From NCBI GenBank assembly GCA_910576775.1, contig CAJTJV010000007.1, positions 22,829-86,828 of the forward strand: a stretch of 64,000 nt of DNA, read 5' to 3'. This document shows positions 32,761-41,229 of this stretch, one piece after another. Numbering within the stretch: the stretch's first letter is position 1; every line of letters starts with the position of its first letter. Source of the DNA: an uncultured Muribaculaceae bacterium. GTDB lineage: Bacteria > Bacteroidota > Bacteroidia > Bacteroidales > Muribaculaceae. Under the pieces are notes generated by a model that did no database searches, was not told where the DNA came from, and saw only the letters and a program-made list of their open reading frames with translations. The translations under genes were made by a program, and so were the position numbers.

Positions 32761-34311
32761 ATGTTTACAGAATATCTCCGCCTACTGATAAAACGTGAAT
32801 GCAAGGAAGTGCTCGGCCGCAACTATGCCAACCTATGGCTTCTTGCGATTGTGCTGATGGCGACTTTCATATCAATAGCTTTCAGCAACGGCAGCATGAA
32901 ATACCTCTCGGAGAAGATGAACGACCCGTTTACCAATTGGGTGAGCATATCGAAGACTTTCAATGATAGCGATTTCGACGGTTTGCGCCGCGCTCTCGAC
33001 GAAGAGGACATACAGGAGCATTTCCGGTTCGGCGACGTACAGTCGGACAACTATATGGCATATACTTTTGTCGCCCGTAACCGTAGTCCGCACTATCTTC
33101 AGGGCCGGTTCTTCAACAATCTTGACAGTAAGCTCGTGCGTGCCATCCTCGACGACAAGAATGTAATCTCCAACAGTGCCGTCGATTTTGACAAATTGAA
33201 CGACCGGGCCTTCGGTTTCATTATCACCGGTGATGTCCTCCGCAAACTCGGCTATGACGAGAAGCATATTCCGGCATATATCGATTATCTGCGTAACAGT
33301 GCAGGTGCCGATACTCTCGGTCTGGAGATGATAGGCGGCGACAAGGCCTGCCTGCCAATGCCTTTGCTTGGTGTGGTGAAGCGTCTTCCGGGCAATATGG
33401 ATTTTATATCCTCGCGTTTCTTCCTTGAACAGGATCTGGACGATATCCGCCATCCGTTGAATCTCAATAATCCGGAATATCTGTCTACCCTGACGTATTT
33501 CCTTTCCGAAAACATTGCTGACAGCACTTTCGAGAGCGCTGTAGCCCGTGTTGTACCCGACAGCCTTTCCGGTGCATATAAGATATTACCGGATCCGAAG
33601 AAAGAGTTGCAGACATGGAAACCCGGTAGAGTAGAATCGGTATTTTTCGACAGTTACGAGCTTCCCGTAAAAGTGTATCAGGATATGGCTGCTGAACTTG
33701 GAAAAGAGCTGGGTCCTGATGCCGTACGTCTCTACAGCTATAATACAGGCGAGTTCACGCTCTCGAACAGCCAGTATATATCCGTCAATTTCAACAGTCT
33801 CGACAGTATTCGCGCTTTCGAGAGTTTTGCCAATGACAATTACCGTGTAAAGATAGAAATGACTCAGGTTAATGCAAAAGAGAATTTCAATGCAGTTTCC
33901 GTTATGGCGAATATTCTCTCCTGGGCCATGATAACATTCTCGCTTGTCTGCATCATCATGTTTATTGTGAATATGCTGCAAAGCTATTTCCAGAAAGTGC
34001 GCCGCAATCTTGGCACATTCAAGGCTTTCGGTATAGATTCGGCTGAGCTTATCAAGGTTTATGTCTTTATCCTTGTGTGTATAATCATCGCTGCTATTGT
34101 GATAGCATTGGGCGTTTCATGGCTGGTGGAGATGCTTCTTCCGGTATTTGGTGTACTCAAAGACGGACAGTTCAATTATCTGTCGCTATGGAGTTTGAAA
34201 ACGCTTTGCGCAGTAGCTATTGTCCTCGTGGCGACAATTGTTACAGTGCGCATTGTGATGCAGCGTATGCTGCGTCGTACACCCGGCGACCTTATCTATG
34301 ATCGAGACTGA
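32761..34311 (+). CDS. ABC transporter permease (FtsX/MacB-like)
   Basis: A 516-residue permease with one N-terminal membrane helix (about 24-44), a large periplasmic domain (about 45-375) and three C-terminal helices (about 383-410, 430-455, 478-503), the layout of MacB/LolC/FtsX proteins. The cytoplasmic coupling region QSYFQKVRRNLGTFKAFGI is typical. Partner of the preceding ATPase. In this cluster it may extract or activate a periplasmic or outer-membrane component in response to phosphorylation; that is inference. Confidence 0.88.
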   Translation: MFTEYLRLLIKRECKEVLGRNYANLWLLAIVLMATFISIAFSNGSMKYLSEKMNDPFTNWVSISKTFNDSDFDGLRRALDEEDIQEHFRFGDVQSDNYMAYTFVARNRSPHYLQGRFFNNLDSKLVRAILDDKNVISNSAVDFDKLNDRAFGFIITGDVLRKLGYDEKHIPAYIDYLRNSAGADTLGLEMIGGDKACLPMPLLGVVKRLPGNMDFISSRFFLEQDLDDIRHPLNLNNPEYLSTLTYFLSENIADSTFESAVARVVPDSLSGAYKILPDPKKELQTWKPGRVESVFFDSYELPVKVYQDMAAELGKELGPDAVRLYSYNTGEFTLSNSQYISVNFNSLDSIRAFESFANDNYRVKIEMTQVNAKENFNAVSVMANILSWAMITFSLVCIIMFIVNMLQSYFQKVRRNLGTFKAFGIDSAELIKVYVFILVCIIIAAIVIALGVSWLVEMLLPVFGVLKDGQFNYLSLWSLKTLCAVAIVLVATIVTVRIVMQRMLRRTPGDLIYDRD

Positions 34312-34312
34312 T

Positions 34313-35272
34313 ATGGCAGACTATATTCAATACGACCCCCGGACCGGTTATGTGTCGCTCTATTGCGGCAATGTCTGGTATGCCTATAAAGCCAATCAGG
34401 TGCCGATAGGCCATGGCGGCATGGGCGATGTGCTGCGGGGAAAGAATTTACAGGACGGTACGGCAGTAGCCATAAAACGAGTGCACGACCGCTTCGCCGA
34501 CATTCCCGAAATACGTCAGCGCGCCCGGGTGGAGGCAGGTTATGCTTTCCGGCATCCGCATCTGGTAGAGATGATAGGCTGCTGCGAGTCGGTGACAGGC
34601 CGCGGACCGATATTTATAATATCGAAATTTGTCTATGGCCAGACTATCGACAGTTTTATCAAGGATGTGCTGCGCGATATTGATTATGCCCCCCTCGAAA
34701 AGAGAGTGATATCGATGATGATGCCGGTACTTGATGCTCTCGAGTACATTCACGGTCTGAATATTGTCCACATGGATATCAAGCCTAACAATATCATGGT
34801 GGAACGCGGCCGCAACGTGCGTCTGATGGATCTTGGTATCGCTTTTACTCCGCGCAAGAACAAGATGGTTGATCTTAATGGCAACTCGTCGCAGTCAGGG
34901 CTTATGGGAACGCCGAAATATGCCGCACCGGAGCAGTTCGATGCCGTCAACAACACTATCGACCGTCGTGCCGACATCTATCAGTTCGGCGTCACGCTCT
35001 ATGAGCTGCTTGCCGGTTATAATCCTTTCAATGCCAATAGTCTCCAAGAGGCAGTCAACATGCATAAGAAAAATATCCTTCCGCAATCGCCTTGTATCTC
35101 GGATGCGACTCTCAGGGTTCTACGCAAAGCCGCGCATCCTTCTCTGGAGCAGCGTTACAACAATGTAGGAGAGCTGCGGAATGATTTGCAGGCTGTTTTG
35201 GATACCCCGGAACCTAAACCACCTATATTCGACGGATTTTTCGACCGACTCAAACATCGTTTTCATCATTAA
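34313..35272 (+). CDS. Soluble Ser/Thr protein kinase, non-RD type
   Basis: A 319-residue kinase with no membrane segment. Seen: P-loop GHGGMG (about 31), VAIKRVHD Lys, HMDIKPNN catalytic loop (about 153), DLG in place of DFG (LMDLGIAF, about 172), and GTPKYAAPEQF activation segment. The Arg of HRD is Met, so it is not controlled in the usual way by activation-loop phosphorylation. An upstream in-frame ATG (34298) overlaps the permease end; ATG 34313 comes directly after that stop and fits better. With the first kinase it gives the cluster two kinases, one anchored and one soluble. Confidence 0.9.
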   Translation: MADYIQYDPRTGYVSLYCGNVWYAYKANQVPIGHGGMGDVLRGKNLQDGTAVAIKRVHDRFADIPEIRQRARVEAGYAFRHPHLVEMIGCCESVTGRGPIFIISKFVYGQTIDSFIKDVLRDIDYAPLEKRVISMMMPVLDALEYIHGLNIVHMDIKPNNIMVERGRNVRLMDLGIAFTPRKNKMVDLNGNSSQSGLMGTPKYAAPEQFDAVNNTIDRRADIYQFGVTLYELLAGYNPFNANSLQEAVNMHKKNILPQSPCISDATLRVLRKAAHPSLEQRYNNVGELRNDLQAVLDTPEPKPPIFDGFFDRLKHRFHH

Positions 35273-35304
35273 TAAACCAAGAATAAACGTTTTAACAGCA
35301 TATA

Positions 35305-36438
35305 ATGGAATTTATCTCAACATCGCTGCCCTATGAGGGTGCAATGTCGTCGCATATCGGAGGCCGAAAGGAAAATCAGGATACTGTAGGCTACTCTGAA
35401 ACCGGTCGCGGCCTTCTTCTGGTTGTCTGCGACGGTATGGGGGGCGGCCCTGCCGGCAAAACGGCATCAGCCATCGCTGCCAATGCCATCATAGCATACG
35501 TGAAGGCCGGTAAACCGATACCTCATTTCGTGGAGAACCTGCTCGGGATTGCTCCCTCCGCTCCTGTTCAGACGGAGACGAAACCTTCCGACGATTCCGA
35601 GCCGCCGCTTCCCGAACCGAAAATCGGGGAAGAGACCGTGGCGGACAACAGCACAGTTCTTCGTGATGCTGTGAAATATGCCAATGCATGTCTCAGCGAG
35701 GCTATTGCCCTTCATCCGGCATTCCGTGGAATGGGAACGACGGCTACAGCTGTGTTGATTGACAATAAGTGTGCCGTTCTTGCACACGTCGGAGACAGCC
35801 GTATATATCAGTTGCGTTCGGGGCGTATTGTGTTCCGCACCGCCGACCATTCGTTTGTGGGACAGCTTGTCCGTGACGGTAAACTGACAGAGGAACAGGC
35901 CCGCCTGTCGGCGAAATCGAATATCATCACACGGGCATTGGGCGTGGACAGCGATGTAGATGTGGATATAGATGTGCGTCCATATGAGAAAGGCGATCGT
36001 TTCGTTCTATGCACTGATGGTATCTGGGGTGCTATGCCTCAGCCTGAATTGGTAAAGGAACTGTCGCAGAAGGCTGAACTTGGAGGCGTACTTGATTCCG
36101 TCAACAGCAGTGTCGATACTATAGGTATTGGCAAAGGGGGGCACCATGATAATTTCTCGGCCATTATAATGGAAACTAAAACTAACTCTATACTTAAGGA
36201 TCAGATGAGCAAAAAAATAAAGATAACAGGAATTATTCTCGCGGCATTGTGCTTTATAAGCATACTGACAAATATCATTCTTATTTCGAACCGTACGCCT
36301 GCGCAGGAGAAGCTCGACACTCTCCAGTGCCAGAACGATTCTCTCAGAAGCGACACAGCGAAACTCGGCAAGAATCTCCGCGAGGCTCAAGGCAAGATCA
36401 ACAGTGTGATAGAGGTTGTGAATACAGCCGGCAAGTAA
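35305..36438 (+). CDS. PP2C-type Ser/Thr phosphatase with C-terminal membrane anchor
   Basis: A 377-residue protein. The PP2C domain has the metal-binding series GRKENQD, VVCDGMGGG (about 41), GMGTTATAV, AHVGDSRIY, NIITRALG, VLCTDGIWG and HHDNFSAI. A Pro-rich insertion sits at about 85-125. After the domain there is one membrane helix (about 302-325) and a short coiled-coil (TLQCQNDSLRSDTAKLG...) expected in the periplasm. It should reverse the phosphorylation made by the two kinases. The trans-membrane coiled-coil may sense or scaffold envelope partners. Confidence 0.93.
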   Translation: MEFISTSLPYEGAMSSHIGGRKENQDTVGYSETGRGLLLVVCDGMGGGPAGKTASAIAANAIIAYVKAGKPIPHFVENLLGIAPSAPVQTETKPSDDSEPPLPEPKIGEETVADNSTVLRDAVKYANACLSEAIALHPAFRGMGTTATAVLIDNKCAVLAHVGDSRIYQLRSGRIVFRTADHSFVGQLVRDGKLTEEQARLSAKSNIITRALGVDSDVDVDIDVRPYEKGDRFVLCTDGIWGAMPQPELVKELSQKAELGGVLDSVNSSVDTIGIGKGGHHDNFSAIIMETKTNSILKDQMSKKIKITGIILAALCFISILTNIILISNRTPAQEKLDTLQCQNDSLRSDTAKLGKNLREAQGKINSVIEVVNTAGK

Positions 36439-36479
36439 TGCCTCGGCGCCATCTACAATGAAATAAAACCATATTCGAT

Positions 36480-37259
36480 ATGAAAGTACTCTCAATAGGT
36501 CGTAATCCGGACTGCAATATTGTATTCAGTGATAATATGGTGAGCCGGCGTCATGCTCTGCTCAAAGTATATCCTAACGGTAAATACGAGATTGTAAGTC
36601 AGGGACCCAACGGCACCACAGTCAACGGAAATCTGATTGTTCCGAATCAACCATATCCGCTGAAACGCGGCGATATGGTAATTTTCGCAAGCCATAGCAA
36701 GCTTGACTGGCGCAAGGTTCCCGACCCGCTCAAACCCTATAAAATCGGTGCGACAGCATTCGGTGCGGTGGCAATTGTAATTGCGGCCATTCTGCTTGTA
36801 AATTTCTTTGTTTTCGATTCCGATGATGTATATGAAGGTGGCGGTACTCCAGTAGAACTTGCGCCAAATGATACGACGGATATGGAGAATATTGAAAGTC
36901 CGGATAATGTAGATAATAAGGATGCAGAGCCGGAAGAGGGCAAAGAGGCTGCTGTATCGACCGATGTTTGTACAGGCAATGATAAGGGAACTGACATAAA
37001 GACTACAGAGACCGAGAATACGGCGGTCGACCCAATACAGGCAGAGATTCTTCGCAATGAGAAGGCAAGTATTGAACGTAAAAAAGCGCGGGAGAAACAA
37101 AAGAAAGGTAAATCCAAAGCTCCGGCAACTACTGCTCCTGTAAAAAAAGAGAATAATGTTCCCGAAGTATCCAAGACAGTGGATGCTGAAAAAAAGAATA
37201 CAGAGAAAGCCTCGGAGAAGACCGAACCTGGATCTACTGTTGCCAACCCTCGTCTGTAA
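36480..37259 (+). CDS. FHA domain protein with membrane helix and charged tail
   Basis: A 259-residue protein: N-terminal FHA domain (residues 1-90: SIGRNPDCNIVF, VSRRHALL, GPNGTTVNG), then a membrane helix (about 100-121) and a long low-complexity tail rich in Thr, Glu and Lys. The FHA is cytoplasmic if the helix goes inside-out. It is a candidate phospho-dependent anchor between the kinases or phosphatase and the membrane. It lies 41 bases after the phosphatase gene. Confidence 0.87.
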   Translation: MKVLSIGRNPDCNIVFSDNMVSRRHALLKVYPNGKYEIVSQGPNGTTVNGNLIVPNQPYPLKRGDMVIFASHSKLDWRKVPDPLKPYKIGATAFGAVAIVIAAILLVNFFVFDSDDVYEGGGTPVELAPNDTTDMENIESPDNVDNKDAEPEEGKEAAVSTDVCTGNDKGTDIKTTETENTAVDPIQAEILRNEKASIERKKAREKQKKGKSKAPATTAPVKKENNVPEVSKTVDAEKKNTEKASEKTEPGSTVANPRL

Positions 37260-37298
37260 TAAGAAAACAATATCAATTATTCACATAAAATCAAAGCT

Positions 37299-38816
37299 AT
37301 GAAACTAATTAAAATCGGTAGCGCTCCTAACAACGACATCGTTATCAACAGTCAGTTTGTAAGCGCGCACCATGCGGACCTTACTCTTCTCGACGATGGT
37401 CACATTCTTATCGAAGATAAAGGGAGTACAAATGGTACTTTTATCGGTGCACAGCACCGTAAACTTACTCCGGGGCAGGAAGTCCAGATAACCCGTGGCT
37501 CCGTTGTGCTACTGGCCAACGAGAATCTTCCCTGGGCGCAGGTTCCCGTACTTAAGAACGAGGCAGGGCAGTACAAGGCAATTGTCAATATAGGCTCCAA
37601 CTACCGCAACAATTTGGTTGTGAACTCACAGACAGTAAGCCGCTACCATGCTACCATGAAGATCGAGAAAGGTGGCAAAGCGTGGCTTACCGATAACGGA
37701 AGCACAAACGGCACGGAGGTTAACGGTCAGAAGATTGCCGCCGGCCAGCCGGTACGAGTAAAGAAAGGCGACAATATTGTTGTCGGTTCCGAAGATATAA
37801 CATCGCAGCTTGCACCCTATTTCGGAACCGGCGGTGCTTTCGGCAAGAATCTGCTTATCGCAGTCGCAGCCATTCTTGTGGCTTGCGGAATCGGCGGTCT
37901 GATATATTTGCTGATGGGCCCGAAATTGCCTACGGATGCTGTAGTCTACGTTCAGCATTCGTTCAACTATACAATTACACTCAAGGACAATCCCCGCAGT
38001 ATACCATTGGAGTTTACCACCCCCACATATTATCAGAGCGGTACAGCATTCTTTATCGACAAAGAAGGTCGAATGGGTACTGCTCTCCATGTGGCAAGTC
38101 CCTGGAACGAAGAATACTCGAAACAGGTTTACGACGAGCTTCGTAAAATGTGGGATGAATATCTGCTGAAGAATGTTCCTGCCCAACTTACTGCCAACGA
38201 AGAATATATTGCCCTCAAGGCTACCGATATCGGTACTGCCATTCTCCAGAACAGTACAAGTCTCGGCGAGGTGAATGTGACTCTCAAGTCCATACACAAA
38301 GCACCCGTGAAGATAACCGGTTCCACCGACGACCTCTATATTGCTTATCCCGGCCGCATGTATTCCGCGCTTGATGAGTTCGAACGCGCCAGCATCGATG
38401 CAGTGTCGACCAATCCCGACATTGATGTTGCTATTCTCCAGCTCAATACCAAGAAGACTCCGGAAAAGGCGGCCAAGTGCATGTTTGATATAGAGGACGC
38501 TTTTGCAGGCAAGCTTGAGCCTATGAAGGAGACTCTCACAACCATTGGATATCCCTCGGGTCTGAGCCGCGCTCTTGATTTCAAGGCCAAGAGTCTTGAG
38601 CCTACCATCCGCGAGACAAAGGTTGCCAAGGTGCCCAGCCGCTATACATTCGAGCTTCAGGACGCGTCGACCCACGGTGCCAGCGGTTCGCCTATCTTTA
38701 ATAAAAAGAACCAGCTTGTAGGTATTCTCTACGGAGGCTATGAAGGACAGGCCGGTACAACGCTCGCTGTTCAGGCACGTTATCTGAAAGAACTATACGA
38801 CAAGGAAGTAAAATAA
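37299..38816 (+). CDS. Double-FHA membrane protein fused to a trypsin-like serine protease
   Basis: A 505-residue fusion: FHA 1 (residues 1-80: IGSAPNNDIVI, VSAHHADL, GSTNGTFIG), FHA 2 (about 90-165: IGSNYRNNLVV, VSRYHATM, GSTNGTEVNG), membrane helix (about 184-207), then a chymotrypsin-fold protease (about 230-505). The apparent triad is His264 (ALHVAS), Asp376 (DIDVAIL) and Ser462 (GASGSP). With the FHA domains in the cytoplasm the protease would be periplasmic, making this a direct candidate for phosphorylation-controlled proteolysis across the inner membrane. I know of no named family with this order. Confidence 0.9.
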   Translation: MKLIKIGSAPNNDIVINSQFVSAHHADLTLLDDGHILIEDKGSTNGTFIGAQHRKLTPGQEVQITRGSVVLLANENLPWAQVPVLKNEAGQYKAIVNIGSNYRNNLVVNSQTVSRYHATMKIEKGGKAWLTDNGSTNGTEVNGQKIAAGQPVRVKKGDNIVVGSEDITSQLAPYFGTGGAFGKNLLIAVAAILVACGIGGLIYLLMGPKLPTDAVVYVQHSFNYTITLKDNPRSIPLEFTTPTYYQSGTAFFIDKEGRMGTALHVASPWNEEYSKQVYDELRKMWDEYLLKNVPAQLTANEEYIALKATDIGTAILQNSTSLGEVNVTLKSIHKAPVKITGSTDDLYIAYPGRMYSALDEFERASIDAVSTNPDIDVAILQLNTKKTPEKAAKCMFDIEDAFAGKLEPMKETLTTIGYPSGLSRALDFKAKSLEPTIRETKVAKVPSRYTFELQDASTHGASGSPIFNKKNQLVGILYGGYEGQAGTTLAVQARYLKELYDKEVK

Positions 38817-38822
38817 TCCGTG

Positions 38823-40124
38823 ATGCGTACACGCCCGATATTGCCTTTAGTCGCGGCTCTGGCTCTTGCCGGAGCCACGGCTTTGGCTGCCGAACCGAAA
38901 GAAACAATAGAGATGGCGGATGGCTCGGTCTACATGGGCCATACGTCCCGTCAGAATCTTACAGAAAGCAAGTCTCTGTTTCTTTACGACTCCGCAATGA
39001 TTGTTATGCCGCGTAAGGATATCGGTTCGCTCACACCTCTGGAATCGGATTTCGATAAACTGTCCGAGTCATGGAGGAATTGGTTCGTTGTCAGGCCGCA
39101 GTATGTTCATGTCAATGCCGACGGCAAACGCTATGTGAATCTTTACAGCCTTGCCGATAAGGAAGGTGTCAATACAAATATCTTTCTTATTTCACGTAGC
39201 CCTGAATATATCAAGTATTATACAATAGCTCCCGGAGGGGCAACGCTTGCGGATGCAGATATAAGAGTTGTGCGCTACGGACGTCGCGATGCACTTGATA
39301 TAACCGGGATTGTTACGGAGATAGAGACTGTCGACGGAGAAATTGTACGAGGACAGTTGGTTGAAGACAGTGCAGAAGGTAAGGGAATACTGACTGACGG
39401 TGATGTGGTGGAGATTGTTCCATCCAATAAGATTGCCTCTTTGCGCCGTCTGCCGCTTGATCCGGATTCCGGAATAGAGACTCAGATTGAATTTCTTGAC
39501 AAGTTGACTGTCTCGGTTCCGGAGGGTGAGCCTTTGGTTTTAACCGGCATTATCACGTATATGAATTACAGGACAGATGGAAAACCTGATTTATATCTGG
39601 AAGTCTATGATCCTTACAAAAAGGGAGAAGAGAATATGCGGGTTGAGACCGTCAGGCTTATGTCGAAAGCAAAATCCCGTAATTCGTTATATACTCCACG
39701 ACGAGGATTGTTTATTGCCGAAGACAGCGTTGTGTTTGTCAATGGCAAAGAGATGCTTCCGGCTCGTTTCGTTCCTATAAAGGACGGACAGGAATTTCTT
39801 GCCGATGAAATTTCTTTGTCACCTGTGGCAGTCAGTCCGGAGAATGGCGAGATTACACTCTCTATGCGTGCTGTCGACGCCAACAATAGGATAACGCTTA
39901 TGAGTATCCGGACACATACCGATGGTGATATTGAATCTTATAAGTTCAATTATCGCGATATTGTCGAGAATGCTATTGAAGGAGACCGTAAGGTGAGCCG
40001 TAATGGTGTTGCAAGTATTACGTATACCGGACTTACCGACGGGATATACCTTGTTTTCAATCAGAATACTAAAAAGGCATATGTGTTTCAAGTCGGAGAG
40101 GAAGATGTGGAAACAGTAGGCTGA
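38823..40124 (+). CDS. Exported beta-rich protein, last gene of the cluster
   Basis: A 433-residue protein with signal peptide (MRTRPILPLVAALALAG). Two copies of a short module are visible, one starting EMADGSVYMGH (about 30) and one ETVDGEIVRGQ (about 175), each ending with a [V/I]xP..xI.SL.. strand. The rest is beta-rich. No family recognised. The GTG at 38820 is an alternative start; ATG 38823 gives the same signal peptide. It begins 6 bases after the protease gene and is followed by a strong terminator, closing the cluster. Confidence 0.75.
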   Translation: MRTRPILPLVAALALAGATALAAEPKETIEMADGSVYMGHTSRQNLTESKSLFLYDSAMIVMPRKDIGSLTPLESDFDKLSESWRNWFVVRPQYVHVNADGKRYVNLYSLADKEGVNTNIFLISRSPEYIKYYTIAPGGATLADADIRVVRYGRRDALDITGIVTEIETVDGEIVRGQLVEDSAEGKGILTDGDVVEIVPSNKIASLRRLPLDPDSGIETQIEFLDKLTVSVPEGEPLVLTGIITYMNYRTDGKPDLYLEVYDPYKKGEENMRVETVRLMSKAKSRNSLYTPRRGLFIAEDSVVFVNGKEMLPARFVPIKDGQEFLADEISLSPVAVSPENGEITLSMRAVDANNRITLMSIRTHTDGDIESYKFNYRDIVENAIEGDRKVSRNGVASITYTGLTDGIYLVFNQNTKKAYVFQVGEEDVETVG

Positions 40125-40144
40125 GAATAATCATCATAGAAAAT

Positions 40145-40183
40145 CGGACGGTCCCACGAGGAGGCCGTCCGGTTTTATTTTTT
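40145..40183 (+). terminator. Terminator closing the signalling cluster
   Basis: CGGACGG (40145-40151) pairs with CCGTCCG (40165-40171) and is followed by TTTTATTTTTT. It lies 20 bases past the last stop codon and just before the converging gene at 40191. Confidence 0.85.
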
Positions 40184-40190
40184 ACGATAT

Positions 40191-41084
40191 TTATGCGTTG
40201 CGATATAGGTAATAGTGGATGCCTTTGGTATCGGCAATCTCCACAAGACCGTTGTTGTTCGGGTTAATCATCTGTAGATCTCCGAGGAAGCGGCTGCCGT
40301 TATACAGACGCAGGGCACCATTGACGGTTTCGAAGCGTGTCGCTCCGAGGAATGAACCGTCGAAGATTCCGTTTGAAGTCAGTTCGAAAGTTTTGTACGG
40401 GGCTTTGAATGCTTCGATCTGGCCATTGACAAGACGGTGTGTTACATTGAATTCTGTGCCGACGTAAGGTTGCCACGTCTGGTCGATTGTGAATACGGGA
40501 GCGCTTTCTGTTTTTGCCATTGGCGTGGTTGCGGGAGTCTGTTCCGCTATCGGGGTTGAAATGGCGGTTTGAACGGTATTGACAGGGTGGTTGCGCATGT
40601 CTATATCGAGTTGCTGAGCGGGTTTGGATACCCAGCTGAGGAATTTGTGGAAAGGTAGGAGGATGAGAGTCAGGCAGTCGCGGATGAAGGATATGAACAA
40701 CGGGGAATAGTAAGTACTGATGAGGACTCCGAAGAACGCGATGAAGGCTGCGCCTGTGGATTCGTTTGATAGGCCTACGATAAGCGCGATTATCGCGGCA
40801 ATGACACCTACGAAATAGGAAATGAATATAGCGCCGTCGATAAGAAATTCAAAGATTACCTTTTTGCAGAAAGACAGATAAGGCCAACGGCTGGTATACT
40901 TGAGAATGTCGAGGCTACAGGCGTTATGGTCGCCGGCAAGACGGTTTGCTGCTGCGGCCCAGAATTCGAAGGGGCAGATGAACAGGATATAGACAAGTGA
41001 TTTGAAGAAATAGACAAGAGCGGATACGATGTTTGTACCCAATTGCTGATAGGGACTCTGTTGTCCGTAGTTGTACTGATTCAT
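40191..41084 (-). CDS. Membrane protein with C-terminal soluble domain, unknown family
   Basis: A 297-residue protein: polar N-terminus (MNQYNYGQQSPYQQ), hydrophobic segments at about 22-45, 80-105, 108-135, a Pro/Thr-rich linker (about 165-195), and a small C-terminal domain with repeated strands (GIFDGSFLGATRFETVNGALRLYNG). I do not recognise it. It converges on the signalling cluster but has its own consensus promoter (41128-41158), so it is a separate unit. Confidence 0.75.
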   Translation of the reverse strand: MNQYNYGQQSPYQQLGTNIVSALVYFFKSLVYILFICPFEFWAAAANRLAGDHNACSLDILKYTSRWPYLSFCKKVIFEFLIDGAIFISYFVGVIAAIIALIVGLSNESTGAAFIAFFGVLISTYYSPLFISFIRDCLTLILLPFHKFLSWVSKPAQQLDIDMRNHPVNTVQTAISTPIAEQTPATTPMAKTESAPVFTIDQTWQPYVGTEFNVTHRLVNGQIEAFKAPYKTFELTSNGIFDGSFLGATRFETVNGALRLYNGSRFLGDLQMINPNNNGLVEIADTKGIHYYLYRNA

Positions 41085-41127
41085 GAAAGTTTTTTTATTG
41101 GTATTATAAAAAAGGTTTAAACTATCG

Positions 41128-41158
41128 CAAATATAGAGAAATAAAATGAATTTGCAAA
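41128..41158 (-). promoter_or_regulatory. Promoter of the membrane protein gene
   Basis: Minus strand, exact pattern: TTTG (41155-41158), 19-base spacer, TATATTTG (41128-41135), 44 bases before the ATG at 41084. Confidence 0.85.
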
Positions 41159-41182
41159 AGGCGGTTGAGTAAGGACATTATA

Positions 41183-41211
41183 AAAGCCGCATCGGTTGAC
41201 GGTGCGGCTTT
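41183..41211 (-). terminator. Terminator of the LRR protein gene
   Basis: AAAGCCGC and GCGGCTTT form an 8-bp stem 19 bases past the stop of the LRR gene at 41230. T tracts are short on both sides (TTTATAA on the minus strand), so strength is moderate. Confidence 0.6.
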
Positions 41212-41229
41212 ATAGGTGCAATGTATCGG

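Noticed and set aside
36128..36140. Short G runs in the PP2C gene as phase-variation tracts
   Set aside because: They are only six bases long, common in Gly-Gly codons, and below the length that usually slips.
37626..38675. A 349-codon minus-strand frame opposite the FHA-protease gene
   Set aside because: The plus strand encodes two FHA domains and a protease; this is a shadow frame.
18979..40124. Idea that the cluster is a complete type VI secretion locus
   Set aside because: Only a possible TssR-like protein was seen; no sheath, baseplate, Hcp or VgrG genes are present.
40145..40190. Hairpin as a possible CRISPR repeat
   Set aside because: Single copy, directly after a stop codon and followed by T tracts: a terminator.
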